Of a DNA stretch of 64,000 bases, positions 37,202-47,132 are shown one piece after another. The notes beneath the pieces were generated by a model. That model was given only the letters and a program-made list of their open reading frames with translations, did not search any database and had not been told where the DNA came from. Source of the DNA: CAVZVZ01 sp963778895 (GTDB taxonomy: Bacteria; Actinomycetota; Acidimicrobiia; Acidimicrobiales; Acidimicrobilacustridaceae); contig CAVZVZ010000005.1 of the NCBI GenBank assembly GCA_963778895.1, positions 1 through 64,000 of the forward strand, written 5' to 3'. How positions within the stretch are numbered: position 1 is the first letter of the stretch; every line of letters starts with the position of its first letter. The translations under genes were made by a program, and so were the position numbers.

Positions 37202-38884
37202 CGCGGGCGCGCCCTCACCTATCCGGCCGTCGCCGACTCGGTCACCGGTGTCGGGCTCGTCCGCCCAGCCTTCCTCGAACGCGTCGTCGGCGAACACCGG
37301 CTCGACGCCACCGATACCCAGTGTGGCAACGTCCTCGACCGACTCGGCCGCGCCATGCATCGCACCTTGATGCGCCAATCGCCTCGGTAGGTAACGGATC
37401 ACGAGCACCGCTGCGGTCCAGGCGAGAATCGCGCCGACCGTCACCGCGAGGTGGACACCGTCGATGAACGACGCCTGCGCGCCGCGCGTGAGTGCGTCGC
37501 CGATCGCTCCGGGTTGCTGACCTGCGACCTGCAGCGCGCCGGCCAACGACGACCGGGCCGTCTCCTGCGCCGCGGGGGTGAGGCTGCCGGTCAACCCGTC
37601 GATGGCGTGGGCATACCGAGACGCCGCGATGCTGCCCATGACGGCCACGCCCAACGCCGCGCCCAGCTCGCGGCTCGCGTCGTTCATGGCCGACCCGGCC
37701 CCGGCGCGCCGAGGTGGCACGGCCGACATGATGGCGGCGGTCATGGGCGACATGGCCAGGGCCATGCCCGACACGAGTGGGATGACGGCGAAGAAGATGT
37801 AGACGTACGGCGTCGAATCGCTCAGTCCACGGAACAGGAGCAGCCCGACACCGACGAGGCTGAGCCCGAAGGCGACGGTGCGATTGGCGCCGAATCGCTC
37901 GCTCAGCCGGGGCGTGAGCGGCGCGACGATGATCATGATCGGCGCCATCGGCAGCAGTCGCAGGGCCGAACCCAACGGCGAGTAACCGAGGATCAGCTGG
38001 AAGTACTGCGTGATCAGGAACATCACGCCGTACATGGCCATGAACACGAGGATCATGCCGCCGGTACCCGTGCTGAAGGCGCCGTTCTTGAAGTAGCGGA
38101 TATCGAGCATGGGCTCGTCGTTGTGCAGCTCCCAGAGCACGAACGCGGCCAGCACGACGACACCGACCGCGAAGGCGGTCAATGTGCTCGAACTGCCCCA
38201 ACCGTGCTCGGGCGCCTCGATCAAGCCATAGACGATCGCCACGATGCCGATGATCGAGAGCACCGCGCCCAGTGGGTCGAGGCGAGCCTCCTCGGGGTCC
38301 TTCGACTTGGGCACGAGGAACCAACCGGAGACCAGGGCCAAGACGATGAACGGCACGTTGACCAGGAACACGGCGCCGAACCAGAAGTGATTGAGGATCC
38401 AACCGCTCGCGACCGGTCCGATGGCGCCCGCCGCGCCCGTGACCGCGGCCCAGATCGCGATGGCTTTGGTCCGCTCGTTCGGTGGGAAGACGTTCACGAG
38501 GATCGAGAGCGTGGCCGGCATGATCAGCGCGGCGCCCACGCCCATCACCGCTCGACAGGCGATGAGCTGGGGCATCGACGTCGACCAGGCCGCGGCGATA
38601 CATGCGGACAAGAACAGCAGCAGACCGATCTGCAACACGCCCTTGCGACCGAAGCGGTCCCCGATCGCACCGGTCGAGAACAACAGGCCGGCGAACACGA
38701 GCGAGTAGATCGCGATCACCCATTGCAGCTGCGATTCGGTGGCGCCGAGCTCGCGCGACAACGTGGGGATCGTGACGTTGAGGCTCGAGTTGCCGATGAA
38801 GACGATGAGCAGGCTCAGGCATAGCGCCGCCAACGTCCACCAGCGCCGCTGATAGACGTGCTCGTCGATTCCGTGGTCTTGCAT
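37193..38884 (-). CDS. MFS drug exporter, DHA2 (EmrB/QacA) family
   Basis: Intact, 563 residues and 14 predicted membrane helices. Motif A is GAIGDRFGRKGVLQIG and motif C is GAAGAIGPVASGWILN; LNVTIPTLSRELGATESQLQW lies in helix 1-2, as in QacA-type pumps. A cytoplasmic acidic tail (EPVFADDAFEEGWADEPD) is unusual. It expels lipophilic or cationic compounds by proton antiport. The gene follows the TetR gene at 38935 by 50 bp and is probably cotranscribed with it. Confidence 0.92.
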   Translation of the reverse strand: MQDHGIDEHVYQRRWWTLAALCLSLLIVFIGNSSLNVTIPTLSRELGATESQLQWVIAIYSLVFAGLLFSTGAIGDRFGRKGVLQIGLLLFLSACIAAAWSTSMPQLIACRAVMGVGAALIMPATLSILVNVFPPNERTKAIAIWAAVTGAAGAIGPVASGWILNHFWFGAVFLVNVPFIVLALVSGWFLVPKSKDPEEARLDPLGAVLSIIGIVAIVYGLIEAPEHGWGSSSTLTAFAVGVVVLAAFVLWELHNDEPMLDIRYFKNGAFSTGTGGMILVFMAMYGVMFLITQYFQLILGYSPLGSALRLLPMAPIMIIVAPLTPRLSERFGANRTVAFGLSLVGVGLLLFRGLSDSTPYVYIFFAVIPLVSGMALAMSPMTAAIMSAVPPRRAGAGSAMNDASRELGAALGVAVMGSIAASRYAHAIDGLTGSLTPAAQETARSSLAGALQVAGQQPGAIGDALTRGAQASFIDGVHLAVTVGAILAWTAAVLVIRYLPRRLAHQGAMHGAAESVEDVATLGIGGVEPVFADDAFEEGWADEPDTGDRVGDGRIGEGAPAPS

Positions 38885-38934
38885 TTCGGCTCCGTGGGGG
38901 ATTTCGGGGGTCGAGGTCTGGTGAGCGTCTCAGC

Positions 38935-39627
38935 TCAGTGGCCGGCTCGTCGTTCATCGAGTCGACGGCGCAAGGCGTCGAGCTGGGTGTAGGTGAGGGC
39001 GTGTCCGGGCAGAGGTGATGCCTGCTCCGGACGGAGCCCGTCGAGCAACAGCGCGACATACCGTTCGCGCAACGCCCGGTTCGACTCGCCGGCGATCGTG
39101 GTGACGCCGGCGATACCGGCGAACAGCAAGGAGATGTCGGCGGGACTCACGTCTTCGCGTACGGCACCGGCTTGCTGGGCCCGGTCGACCAACTCGGTGA
39201 GCGCACCGCGCAGCTCGGCCCGTGCGGCTTGCGCGACGACAGGGAGCTCGGGGTTGGCGGCCATCTGCTCGGCGAGGGCCCGGTGGCGGGCCTGGGTCTC
39301 GGCCAGCTGGAACACGAAGGTCTCGAAGGCCGAACTCGGGTCGTTCGACTCCAGGGCCGTGCGCGCGTCGGCCACGAGGGAGACACACATGTCCTCGACG
39401 ACGGCGTCGATCAGGTCCTGTTTGGTGGCGAAGTGGCGGCAGACGGTGCCGACGCCCACGCCGGCCCGCTTGGCGATCTCGTCGATGGGAACGCCGTCGC
39501 CCGAGTCGGCGAAACAGGCCGCGGCGGCCTCGAGCACGAGGGCCCGATTGCGGCGGGCGTCAGCGCGAAGGGGCCGGTCAGGGGCATGATCCAGCGGGGT
39601 TCGAGGCTTCTTCGTCGCCGTGGACAT
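38935..39627 (-). CDS. TetR/AcrR regulator of the adjacent MFS pump
   Basis: Intact, 230 residues starting MSTATKKPRTPLD. The helix-turn-helix is PIDEIAKRAGVGVGTVCRHF. The ligand domain resembles that of actinobacterial SACE_7040-like repressors. It precedes the exporter gene in the same operon and a palindrome sits 21 bp upstream of its start, so autorepression with drug-induced release is likely. Confidence 0.9.
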   Translation of the reverse strand: MSTATKKPRTPLDHAPDRPLRADARRNRALVLEAAAACFADSGDGVPIDEIAKRAGVGVGTVCRHFATKQDLIDAVVEDMCVSLVADARTALESNDPSSAFETFVFQLAETQARHRALAEQMAANPELPVVAQAARAELRGALTELVDRAQQAGAVREDVSPADISLLFAGIAGVTTIAGESNRALRERYVALLLDGLRPEQASPLPGHALTYTQLDALRRRLDERRAGH

Positions 39628-39647
39628 GCGTGCTCCAACCCAACAAC

Positions 39648-39663
39648 CGGAATGGACATTCCG
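39648..39663. promoter_or_regulatory. palindrome CGGAATG-GA-CATTCCG, predicted TetR operator
   Basis: Seven-base perfect arms, 20 bp upstream of the TetR-MFS operon start (39627) and 92 bp from the divergent NTF2-like gene. Confidence 0.65.
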
Positions 39664-39742
39664 TTTGTACCGGAGAATCTCGCGAGTGCCAACCAGATTT
39701 CGGAACTCGCACCGGCAAGGACGGGGCGTCGCGGGGCCGGTC

Positions 39743-39748
39743 TACGTT
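39743..39748 (+). promoter_or_regulatory. -10 hexamer TACGTT, leaderless start
   Basis: TACGTT ends 6 nt before the ATG at 39755, with no ribosome site. Confidence 0.45.
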
Positions 39749-39754
39749 GGCGAC

Positions 39755-40147
39755 ATGTCTGACCTCGACATCATTCGGGACGTCTACGACGCCATGGCGG
39801 CCGGCGACTTGGCGCGCATCTTCGAGCACCTCCACGCCGACATCGTCGTCACGCAAGATCCCGCGCTCCCCTGGGGAGGCCGCCACGTCGGCCATGACGG
39901 ATTCGCCGAGTTCGGTCTGGCACTGACGACGAACATCGACTCCAAGGTGACCATCGACGCGCTCTTCGCCGCCGATGGCGACGTCGTCCAGTTCGGGCAC
40001 ACCCGCGGCACGACGCGCGCCGCCGGTCGCGCGTTCGACATCCCCGAGGTGCACCGATGGACGCTGCAGGACGGCAAAGCCATCCACGCGCACTTCTCGA
40101 TCGACACCGCCGCGATGCTCGCCGCGCTGGAGCACGAGCCCGGCTAG
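39755..40147 (+). CDS. NTF2-like (SnoaL-type) protein
   Basis: Intact, 130 residues. It starts MSDLDIIRDVYDAMAAGDLA, has ALPWGGRHVGHDGFAEFG and ends with HRWTLQDGKAIHAHFSIDTA. The fold is that of small cyclases/isomerases of the ketosteroid-isomerase superfamily. It is divergent from the TetR-MFS operon and separated from it by the operator at 39648-39663. An upstream in-frame extension would run through that operator, so I start at 39755. Confidence 0.8.
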   Translation: MSDLDIIRDVYDAMAAGDLARIFEHLHADIVVTQDPALPWGGRHVGHDGFAEFGLALTTNIDSKVTIDALFAADGDVVQFGHTRGTTRAAGRAFDIPEVHRWTLQDGKAIHAHFSIDTAAMLAALEHEPG

Positions 40148-40164
40148 CCCCTGCCCGACCGCCA

Positions 40165-41443
40165 CTATGAAGTTGTCAAGGATCTCTCGGCGCCGAGCGT
40201 GATCGCTGGGGAATCGGCGTCATGCGCGTCATCGTTCGTGGAACGAGAGGACGCGTGTGATGGGTTGGCCTTCAGGCGGCCATCCGAGTGTTCGACCGAA
40301 GTTCGGTCCTCAGTGGGTTTCCAGCCTTGGTGTTCTTTGCGGTGATGGAGTTTGCAGGACACTCGCAGTTCGTCGAGGCGGGTGTGATGAGTTCGGGCGT
40401 ATTCGAGGACGTGGTGCACGTCGACGAAGTCGACGCTGTCGCATCCTTTGACCTGACAGCGGATGCCCAAGAACTCGAGCACGGTGCGTTGATGGGCGGT
40501 AGTACGCCGTTTGAGGTGGGTGACGTTCTGGACGTCGACGCCGTCTTTGATCACGATCGCGATCGCCGCCTCAGGGAGCAGTTCTCGCACGGTCGCCACC
40601 GGAACCGGCCCGACCCCGCGAATCTCACAGGTCTCGCCGGACTCGACCCACCCGCGCCGTAGTGCTTGCACGTCGACGACCACGATCACCTTCACGTTGC
40701 TGTTCTTCTTCTTCGCAGCACCGTCGACCCCGCCAGCCGCGGCAGCTTGGGCCATGGCCACGAACCCGTCGGCCTGATAGGCGGCATGGGACTCGACCCG
40801 GCCTTCCTGCTTGGCCTGCTTGAACGCCTGATCGGTGAACGGCCGCAACGCGGCCACGATCGCGGCACCCGCCACCGCCGTACCGGAGAAGGACAGGCGG
40901 AACGTGCCATCGGTATCGACGCCCATACGTAACCGGCGCCGCTCGTGGATACGACGCTGGCGGCCCTCCTCGTCATCGACCGCTTGGGCCCGCCGCGACT
41001 CGTTGCGCAACTCGCGTAGCGACTCTTGCGCCGCGGTGCCCAACAACACTCGTTCGGACTTCGGGTCCGCGGTCGCACCGGCCACCACCTCGCGGGCCTG
41101 CTGATCCGACAACCGCCCGGCGCGATACGCGGCCGCGGTGACCGGCAGATCATCCAACTGTTTCGACGGTCTCCAGCTTGGCTTTGGCCTCCGCGATCGT
41201 GGTACCGATCCGCCGGGCCAACCAGTGCGCCGCCGAACGATCCGCACTGCCCTCGCGCCAGGCGTCGGTGTCGGCCACCCGCGCCGCCAACAGCGACTCG
41301 GCCGCGGCGAACAACCGCTTCACGTCCGACACCACATCCAACAAAGCCAACGCATCAGCACCGGCATACAAACCCGGCTCGAGCTCACTCACCCACCGCC
41401 CCGCCGCATCCCGAACCTCAATCACTTCCGCTGCGTCGAACAT
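40165..41443 (-). CDS. DUF222/HNH endonuclease family protein (REP13E12 type), one frame break
   Basis: About 425 residues. The N-terminal DUF222 domain starts MFDAAEVIEVRDAAGRW, with AAHWLARRIGTTIAEAKAKL and TAAAYRAGRLSDQQAREVV. The C-terminal HNH motif is CQVKGCDSVDFVDVHHVLEY with SCKLHHRKEHQGW. The frame changes near 41160, where one extra T in TTTCGACGG explains it. In mycobacteria the REP13E12 relatives belong to the LexA regulon and one is the attachment site of phage phiRv1. Here the start codon lies inside a perfect LexA box. It probably cuts DNA and is mobile, but no experiment on this subgroup is known to me. Confidence 0.9.
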
Positions 41444-41451
41444 GTGTTCGA
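41436..41451. promoter_or_regulatory. LexA (SOS) box covering the HNH start codon
   Basis: TCGAACATGTGTTCGA, read as TCGAACACATGTTCGA on the gene's strand, matches the actinobacterial LexA consensus TCGAAC-N4-GTTCGA at all fixed positions. The ATG at 41443-41441 is inside it. Confidence 0.85.
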
Positions 41452-41514
41452 GTTTAGCCGAGGACGCCACTACAACAACCCTTTTCTCGACGAATTCTGC
41501 GCGCCGAGCGAGGC

Positions 41515-43006
41515 TCAGTCCCCAGTGATTGGCAGCAACCGAGCCTCCAACCCCGGGGCACCCAGATGGCGCGCCCAGCCGAGCGGCGTGGCATCGAATC
41601 GGTGATCCCGAACGTTCGGATCCGCGCCCAGCGACAACAGGAGCTCGACCATGTCGGCGTCGTGCTCGGCCACCGCCTCGTGCAGTGCGGTCTGCCACGG
41701 CTCGTCCGTGCCGACGTCGGCCCGCCCCTTCGCGTTCACATCGAAACCGAGGTCGGCGAGCAAACGAACGGCCTCCGGTCGACCGGCCGCCGCGGCGTGC
41801 ACGATCAGCGCAGGTCGAGCCGCGATCGCTCGACGCACCACGTCCGGAGCGGCATCGCGGAGTTGGAGCACACGAGCTGCCTCACCGGCGAGCGCGGACG
41901 CGATGAACTCATCGACGTCGCCGAGATGCAGCGGCGCGGCTCCCGCGGCCTCGAGATCAGCTACGAGCGCCGGGTACCCGCTCAGCGCGGCTACTTCGAT
42001 CGCCGTTCGTCCGTCGGCGTAGGGCGTACGGATCTCGACCTCGTGTTCGAGCAAGAGGCGCACGCGGTCGTGCATCCCGTGGGTCAAAGCCCAGCGCAAT
42101 TGTGATCGCAGCAGTTCCGGCGGCGAGTCGACCGCCTCGCCGAGGCGGGCGCGCCAGGGACCACCGTCACCGGTGCCGAGGCCGTATTCGAAGAGCAGCA
42201 TCAGGTGGTCGTCATTCGGTTGGAACATCAGGTTGTACAGCGCTTGACCATCGTTGGGATCGGCGCCGGCCTCGAGCAATCGACGCGCCAACAAGTGCCA
42301 GTGTGGGTGACGAGGTTGAAGAGCCTCACCCCGCTCCCCACCGCCGAACAGCCCGGTGAGCGCGGTCATGGGTGTGGGGAGCCCGTGCCAGAGATAGCCC
42401 GCATTCGGATCGGCTCCGGCGTCGAGCAACCGGTCCACCGTCGCCAGAACCGACGCCTCGTCGATCGCGCGGTCATGGCGCGCGTACGTGACGTACAGCA
42501 GCGGCGGCCAGCCGAACGGACCCCCGGCCTCCACGGCGACCGCCACGATCGGCCGACAACAAGCGCGCCACGGTCTCGACATCGGCTCGCGCCGCCGCGG
42601 CCCAGGTCGATGTCGTGCCGATGCTCGGATGCTCCTCGACCAGTCGTCGGCCGCCGCCCACCGGTCGGGACCGTCATCGCCGTACGTCAGGCACGCCAAC
42701 CGCAGGAACTCGTCGTCGCGATCCACCTGTGCGTCCACGGAATCGGGTGAGCGAGTGAGGCGGGCCACCTCCTCCAGGTGACGCTTGAGCCGGGCCCAGC
42801 TCGCGAACCCGTACTGGCGCGCCATCACCAGCTGGGCGCCGGCGAGCGCGAAGGTCGCAGTGTCCACGGGCGCGGCATCGGGATGATGCTCGGCCACGAA
42901 GGGCCAGGGCGTCGGGGGCTCCGGCCCGCACCGCGCGCTGGAGCTCGCGTGCGCGTCGCCTGAGCTGTCCGAGATCAGGGTCGGTCGGCAAGGGAATGGT
43001 CGCCAC
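41515..43006 (-). CDS. ankyrin-repeat protein, frame-broken
   Basis: About 497 residues. The GTG start has aggagg five nucleotides upstream (GTG gives VATIPLPTDPDLGQLRRRAR). A short helical N-terminal domain (ARQYGFASWARLKRHLEEVA) is followed by ankyrin repeats seen as LLDAGADPNAGYLWHG, LLEAGADPNDGQALYN, VRLLLEHEVEIRTPYADGRT, VRLLADLGFDVNAKG and MVELLLSLGADPNVRD. Frame breaks lie near 42915 and 42610. Cytoplasmic binding of a partner protein is likely; the partner is unknown. It follows no operon partner. Confidence 0.85.
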
Positions 43007-43158
43007 GGCGACCTCCTTTCTGCTGCCCGTGGTCCGCGTCGTTGGGCGAAAGGAGGCGGCTTACGACGTGCTCCCATTGCTCGAATCAGGTGGGCTCAGC
43101 CCTGTCCGCGGACCCGGTGGCGCCCTGAACGCCGATTCGACCGTAGCGCGGCCACCGC

Positions 43159-43164
43159 TAACCT
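43159..43164 (+). promoter_or_regulatory. -10 hexamer TAACCT, leaderless start
   Basis: TAACCT ends 7 nt before the GTG at 43172 and no ribosome site is present. Confidence 0.45.
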
Positions 43165-43171
43165 GCCGCGG

Positions 43172-44713
43172 GTGGGCGCCACGGATCGACAACGCGTCGA
43201 GGGGTACACCGATCGCCGCTCGTACGAAGCCGGCGAACGAGTTGGCCTGCACCTCTCGGTCACTCGCCCTGGGTTTCTCGGTGACGTCGTACCGGGCGAC
43301 GATGCCCTCGATGTGCGCATCACGGTCAGCCGCGTGGGTAACCAACGCCACGAGGTCTGGACGGCGGACGGCGTACTCGTCGAGCCTCACCCCATCGGCG
43401 AGCGCGCATCGGCGATCGGTGTCGACTGGCCGACCGCGGTCGAGATCGAGGTGGACGAGGGCTGGGCGCCCGGTTGGTATCAGGTCGAGCTGACGACCGA
43501 CGCCGACGGCCCCCTTCACGCCCATGCCGGTTTCATCGTGCGCGCGCCGAAGGGCCGACCGACATCGCCGATGCTGCTCGTGCTCGCGACCAACACCTGG
43601 AACGCGTACAACGACTGGGGCGGACCGAATCTGTACACCGGCGAGACCCAGGTGTCCTTCGCCAGACCGTTCGCGTCCGGATACGTCGAACGACCCGACG
43701 CTCTCACCCACCGCAACGCGAGCCCCGAACCAATTGCCGATCCTGCCGTCGAGCGTTGGACTCGCTACGTGCTCGAGCATCGCGTCTCACCCTGGTCGGG
43801 TTGCGCGGGCTGGCCGAGTTGGGAGGCGATGTTCGTCGCCTGGGCCGAACGGTCGGGCTACCACTTCGATTTCGCCGCCAACGATGATCTGGGCGCCGAC
43901 CCGACGGTGGTCGACGGACATCGACTGATCATCAGCGTCGGGCACGACGAGTACTGGTCGGCCGAGATGCGCGACACAGTCGAGACCCACGCGGCCGGAG
44001 GTGGCCATGTGGCGTTCTTCTCCGGCAACACCGCGTTCTGGCGCGTCGAGAACGCGGCCGACGGCCACACCATGGTGTGTCCGAAGTTGGAGGAGGACGC
44101 CGAGGGCCGCACATGGATGTGGTCGGATCCGCGCACCGGCCGGCCCGAGACCGAGATGACGGGCGTGACCTTCACCCGCGGCGGGTACGCGCGCATCGGC
44201 CAAGGTGTGCCGCGGGGCGCGGGCGGTTACACGATCTGGCGGCCGGATCACTGGCTGTTCGACGGCACCGACCTGCGTTACGGCGACGTGCTCGGCGCCG
44301 AACACACCGTCGTCGGCTACGAGTGCGACGGTTGCGCGTTGTCTATGCACGACGGCGTGCCCGTACCTACCCACGACGATGGCTGTCCCGAGGGGTTCGA
44401 GGTCCTCGCCACCGCGCCGGCCCACCTGTGGTCGAAGACGGCGGACCACGACGAGTATCCACCCGGGCTGACCACACTCCGCGACATCGGAGAACTGGAG
44501 GAGACCGCCGCCGTGCTCTTCGGTGACCACACACCGGCCAGCACGGCTCGGATCACGAACGGGCACGCCGTGCTCGGCACCTTCTCACCGGGCGGCACGG
44601 TCGTGACCAGCGGATGCACCGACTGGACATTCGGGCTGGCCGGCGGGGACCCCCTGGTGGAGCAGATCACCCGAAGCCTCCTGGATCGGCTCGGCACCGA
44701 CCTGAGTGAGTGA
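43172..44713 (+). CDS. N,N-dimethylformamidase large-subunit-like protein
   Basis: Intact, 513 residues with a GTG start. It starts VGATDRQRVEGYTDRRSYEA, with an N-terminal beta domain and a C-terminal part matching the DMFase large-subunit fold: SPMLLVLATNTWNAYNDWGG, IISVGHDEYWSAEMRDTVE, GGHVAFFSGNTAFWRVENA and the closing TSGCTDWTFGLAGGDPLVEQ. DMFase hydrolyses dimethylformamide, but many actinobacterial members lack the small subunit (none here), so a different amide substrate is likely. A strong dyad overlaps its stop codon and belongs to the next gene. Confidence 0.85.
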   Translation: MGATDRQRVEGYTDRRSYEAGERVGLHLSVTRPGFLGDVVPGDDALDVRITVSRVGNQRHEVWTADGVLVEPHPIGERASAIGVDWPTAVEIEVDEGWAPGWYQVELTTDADGPLHAHAGFIVRAPKGRPTSPMLLVLATNTWNAYNDWGGPNLYTGETQVSFARPFASGYVERPDALTHRNASPEPIADPAVERWTRYVLEHRVSPWSGCAGWPSWEAMFVAWAERSGYHFDFAANDDLGADPTVVDGHRLIISVGHDEYWSAEMRDTVETHAAGGGHVAFFSGNTAFWRVENAADGHTMVCPKLEEDAEGRTWMWSDPRTGRPETEMTGVTFTRGGYARIGQGVPRGAGGYTIWRPDHWLFDGTDLRYGDVLGAEHTVVGYECDGCALSMHDGVPVPTHDDGCPEGFEVLATAPAHLWSKTADHDEYPPGLTTLRDIGELEETAAVLFGDHTPASTARITNGHAVLGTFSPGGTVVTSGCTDWTFGLAGGDPLVEQITRSLLDRLGTDLSE

Positions 44714-44726
44714 GTGCTCACTCAGG
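44701..44726. promoter_or_regulatory. dyad CCTGAGTGAG...CTCACTCAGG, predicted TetR operator
   Basis: Ten-base perfect arms around 6 bp, overlapping the stop codon of the preceding gene and 17 bp before the TetR start at 44743. A -10-like TACATT (44727-44732) follows at once. Confidence 0.65.
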
Positions 44727-44742
44727 TACATTGGTCGGCCTG

Positions 44743-45381
44743 ATGCCCCGATCGACCCCCACGGCCACCCCCACCGAGACCACCGCCGGGCCCACCACGA
44801 GTGAGCCGGAGCCCCGTTCTCGGGCCGCGGCGTTGCCGCGCGGCGAGCGCCGCGCCGCGATCGTCGAGGCCACCCTTCCGCTGCTGATCACCCACGGTTC
44901 GGGCGTCACCAGCCGCCAGATCGCGGAGGCTGCCGGCGTGGCCGAAGGCACGATCTTCCGGGTCTTCACCGACAAGGAAGAGTTGCTCGAGGCGGTCGGC
45001 GACCTCGTGTTCGATCCCGCGCCGACCCAAGCCGCGCTCCAGGCGATCGACCTCGACCAGCCCCTCGAACGTCGCCTCGCCACCGCCGTCGAGATCCTCC
45101 AGCGGCGAGTCACCGTCATCTGGCAGTTCATGACGGCGGTCGGCATGGGTAAGCCACCAGAACGCTTGCAGGCCAGCCGCGGCCCTCACGCACCGGAGAT
45201 GTTGGCGCTCGCACGAGTCTTCGAACCCGACCGCGACCGACTCCGACGCGACCCCGCCCAGGCCGCGCAACTACTACGCAGCCTCACCTTCGCGTGCAGC
45301 CATCCCTCGTTGACCACTGAAGAACCCCTCGCTCCGGACGAGATCGTCTCGCTCCTGCTCGAGGGCATCCGCACCCCCTGA
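44743..45381 (+). CDS. TetR/AcrR regulator of the ABC exporter operon
   Basis: Intact, 212 residues starting MPRSTPTATPTETT, a Thr/Pro-rich tail. The helix-turn-helix is VTSRQIAEAAGVAEGTIFRVF. The ligand domain has RRVTVIWQFMTAVGMG and HPSLTTEEPLAPDEI. I start at 44743 because an earlier in-frame GTG lies inside the operator dyad. It is followed by the two half-transporter genes with 16 bp between stop and start, so it most likely represses itself and the exporter. Confidence 0.88.
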   Translation: MPRSTPTATPTETTAGPTTSEPEPRSRAAALPRGERRAAIVEATLPLLITHGSGVTSRQIAEAAGVAEGTIFRVFTDKEELLEAVGDLVFDPAPTQAALQAIDLDQPLERRLATAVEILQRRVTVIWQFMTAVGMGKPPERLQASRGPHAPEMLALARVFEPDRDRLRRDPAQAAQLLRSLTFACSHPSLTTEEPLAPDEIVSLLLEGIRTP

Positions 45382-45397
45382 CCAACGACCCAGACCC

Positions 45398-47132
45398 ATG
45401 CTGACTCGACTCCTCAAGATCAACCTGCGCCCATATCGCGGTTCGCTCGCGATCGTCATCGTGCTGCAGGCGATACAGACGGCGGCGACGCTGACGTTGC
45501 CCACGCTCAACGCCGACATCATCGACAACGGCATCGTGAAGAACGACACCAGCTACATCCTGAAGGTGGGTGCAGTGATGCTCGGTGTCACGTTGGTGCA
45601 GGTCGTGTTCGCGATCGGCGCCACGTACTTCGGCGCCCGGGTCGCCATGGCTTTCGGTCGCGACGTCCGCAATGGGCTCTTCCATCAGGTGACCGGCTAC
45701 TCCAGTCAAGAAGTCGACCATTTCGGCGCACCCTCGCTCATCACGCGCATCACCAATGACGTCACCCAGGTGCAGATGCTGGTCGTCATGGGCTGCACGA
45801 TGCTCATCGCCGCCCCGATCATGGCGATCGGCGGTGTGATCCTGGCGATCCGCGAGGACGGCCCCCTGTCGCTGATCCTCCTCGTGAGCATCCCGGTCCT
45901 GCTCTTCGCCGTCGGCAACGTGATCGTGCGGATGGTGCCGCAGTTCCAAGAGATGCAGGACCGCATCGACAAGGTGAACAAAGTGCTGCGCGAGCAGATC
46001 ACCGGGTTGCGGGTAGTGCGAGCGTTCGTGCGCGAGCCGTTCGAGGTCGAGCGGTTCGGCGACGCCAACGACGATCTGACCGCCACCTCGCTGCGCGCCG
46101 GTCGACTGATGGCCTTCATGTTCCCGGTGGTGATGCTGGTCCTCAACGTGTCGAGCGTCGGTGCGCTGTGGATAGGTGGCAATCGCATCGGCAGCGGCGA
46201 GATGCAGATCGGTTCGCTCATCGCGTTCCTGAGCTACCTCGTGCAGATCCTGATGTCGGTGATGATGGCCACCTTCGTCGCGGTGCTCATACCTCGGGCG
46301 TCGGTTTGCGCCGACCGCATCCAAGAGGTGCTCGACATGGACTCCACGATCGGCGAGCCGGACAATGCGGTCACCGCAGCTCTCGCGGCTCAACACGCTC
46401 GAGTTCGACAACGTCGGTTTCCGTTACCCGGGCGCAGAGGCTCCGGTGCTGACCGACGTCTCGGTCGTCGCCCGGCCCGGGCAGATGACCGCGATCATCG
46501 GCAGTACGGGCGCGGGTAAGACGACGCTGCTCAACCTGATCCCTCGACTGTTCGACGTCACCGACGGGGCCGTTCGCATCGACGGCGTCGACGTGCGCGA
46601 CCTCGATCTCGAAACCCTCTGGAGTCGGGTAGGACTGATCCCGCAGCGGCCCTACCTGTTCTCCGGCACGATCGAGAGCAACCTCCGGCACGCCAACCCC
46701 GACGCCACCGAAGCCGAGCTGTGGGAGGCGCTCCGAATCGCCCAGGCCGACGACTTCGTCCGGGCCCGACCCGAGGGCTTGCAGTCACCGATCATGCAGG
46801 GCGGCACCAACGTCTCGGGCGGTCAACGTCAGCGCCTCGCCATCGCTCGCGCCATCGTGCGCCGCCCCGGCATCTACTTGTTCGACGACTCGTTCTCGGC
46901 CCTCGACCTCGCCACCGATGCCCGACTACGCGCCGCACTGGCGCCGCTCACCGTCGACGCGACGGTCCTGATCGTGGCCCAGCGCGTGGCGACGATCATG
47001 AACGCCGATCAGATCGTCGTGCTCGAGGATGGTCATGTCGTCGGCCTCGGCACCCACCGCGAGCTCCTCGACGGCTGTCCGACCTACGCCGAGATCGTCG
47101 CCTCGCAGATGTCGGCGGAGGAGGCGGCATGA
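45398..47132 (+). CDS. ABC exporter half-transporter (degenerate site), one frame break
   Basis: About 578 residues. Six membrane helices form the N-terminal half (MLTRLLKINLRPYRGSLAIV ... MQIGSLIAFLSYLVQILMSV). The ATPase has Walker A IIGSTGAGKTTLLNLI, signature NVSGGQRQRLAIARAI and Walker B IYLFDDSFSALDLA. An Asp replaces the catalytic Glu after Walker B, the usual degenerate site of heterodimeric exporters. The frame changes near 46385. It overlaps the next gene (ATGA), its partner. Confidence 0.92.

Noticed and set aside
40165..41443. HNH gene as part of a restriction or phage-defence island
   Set aside because: No methyltransferase, integrase or phage gene is near. The DUF222 domain and LexA box place it in the solitary REP13E12-type family.
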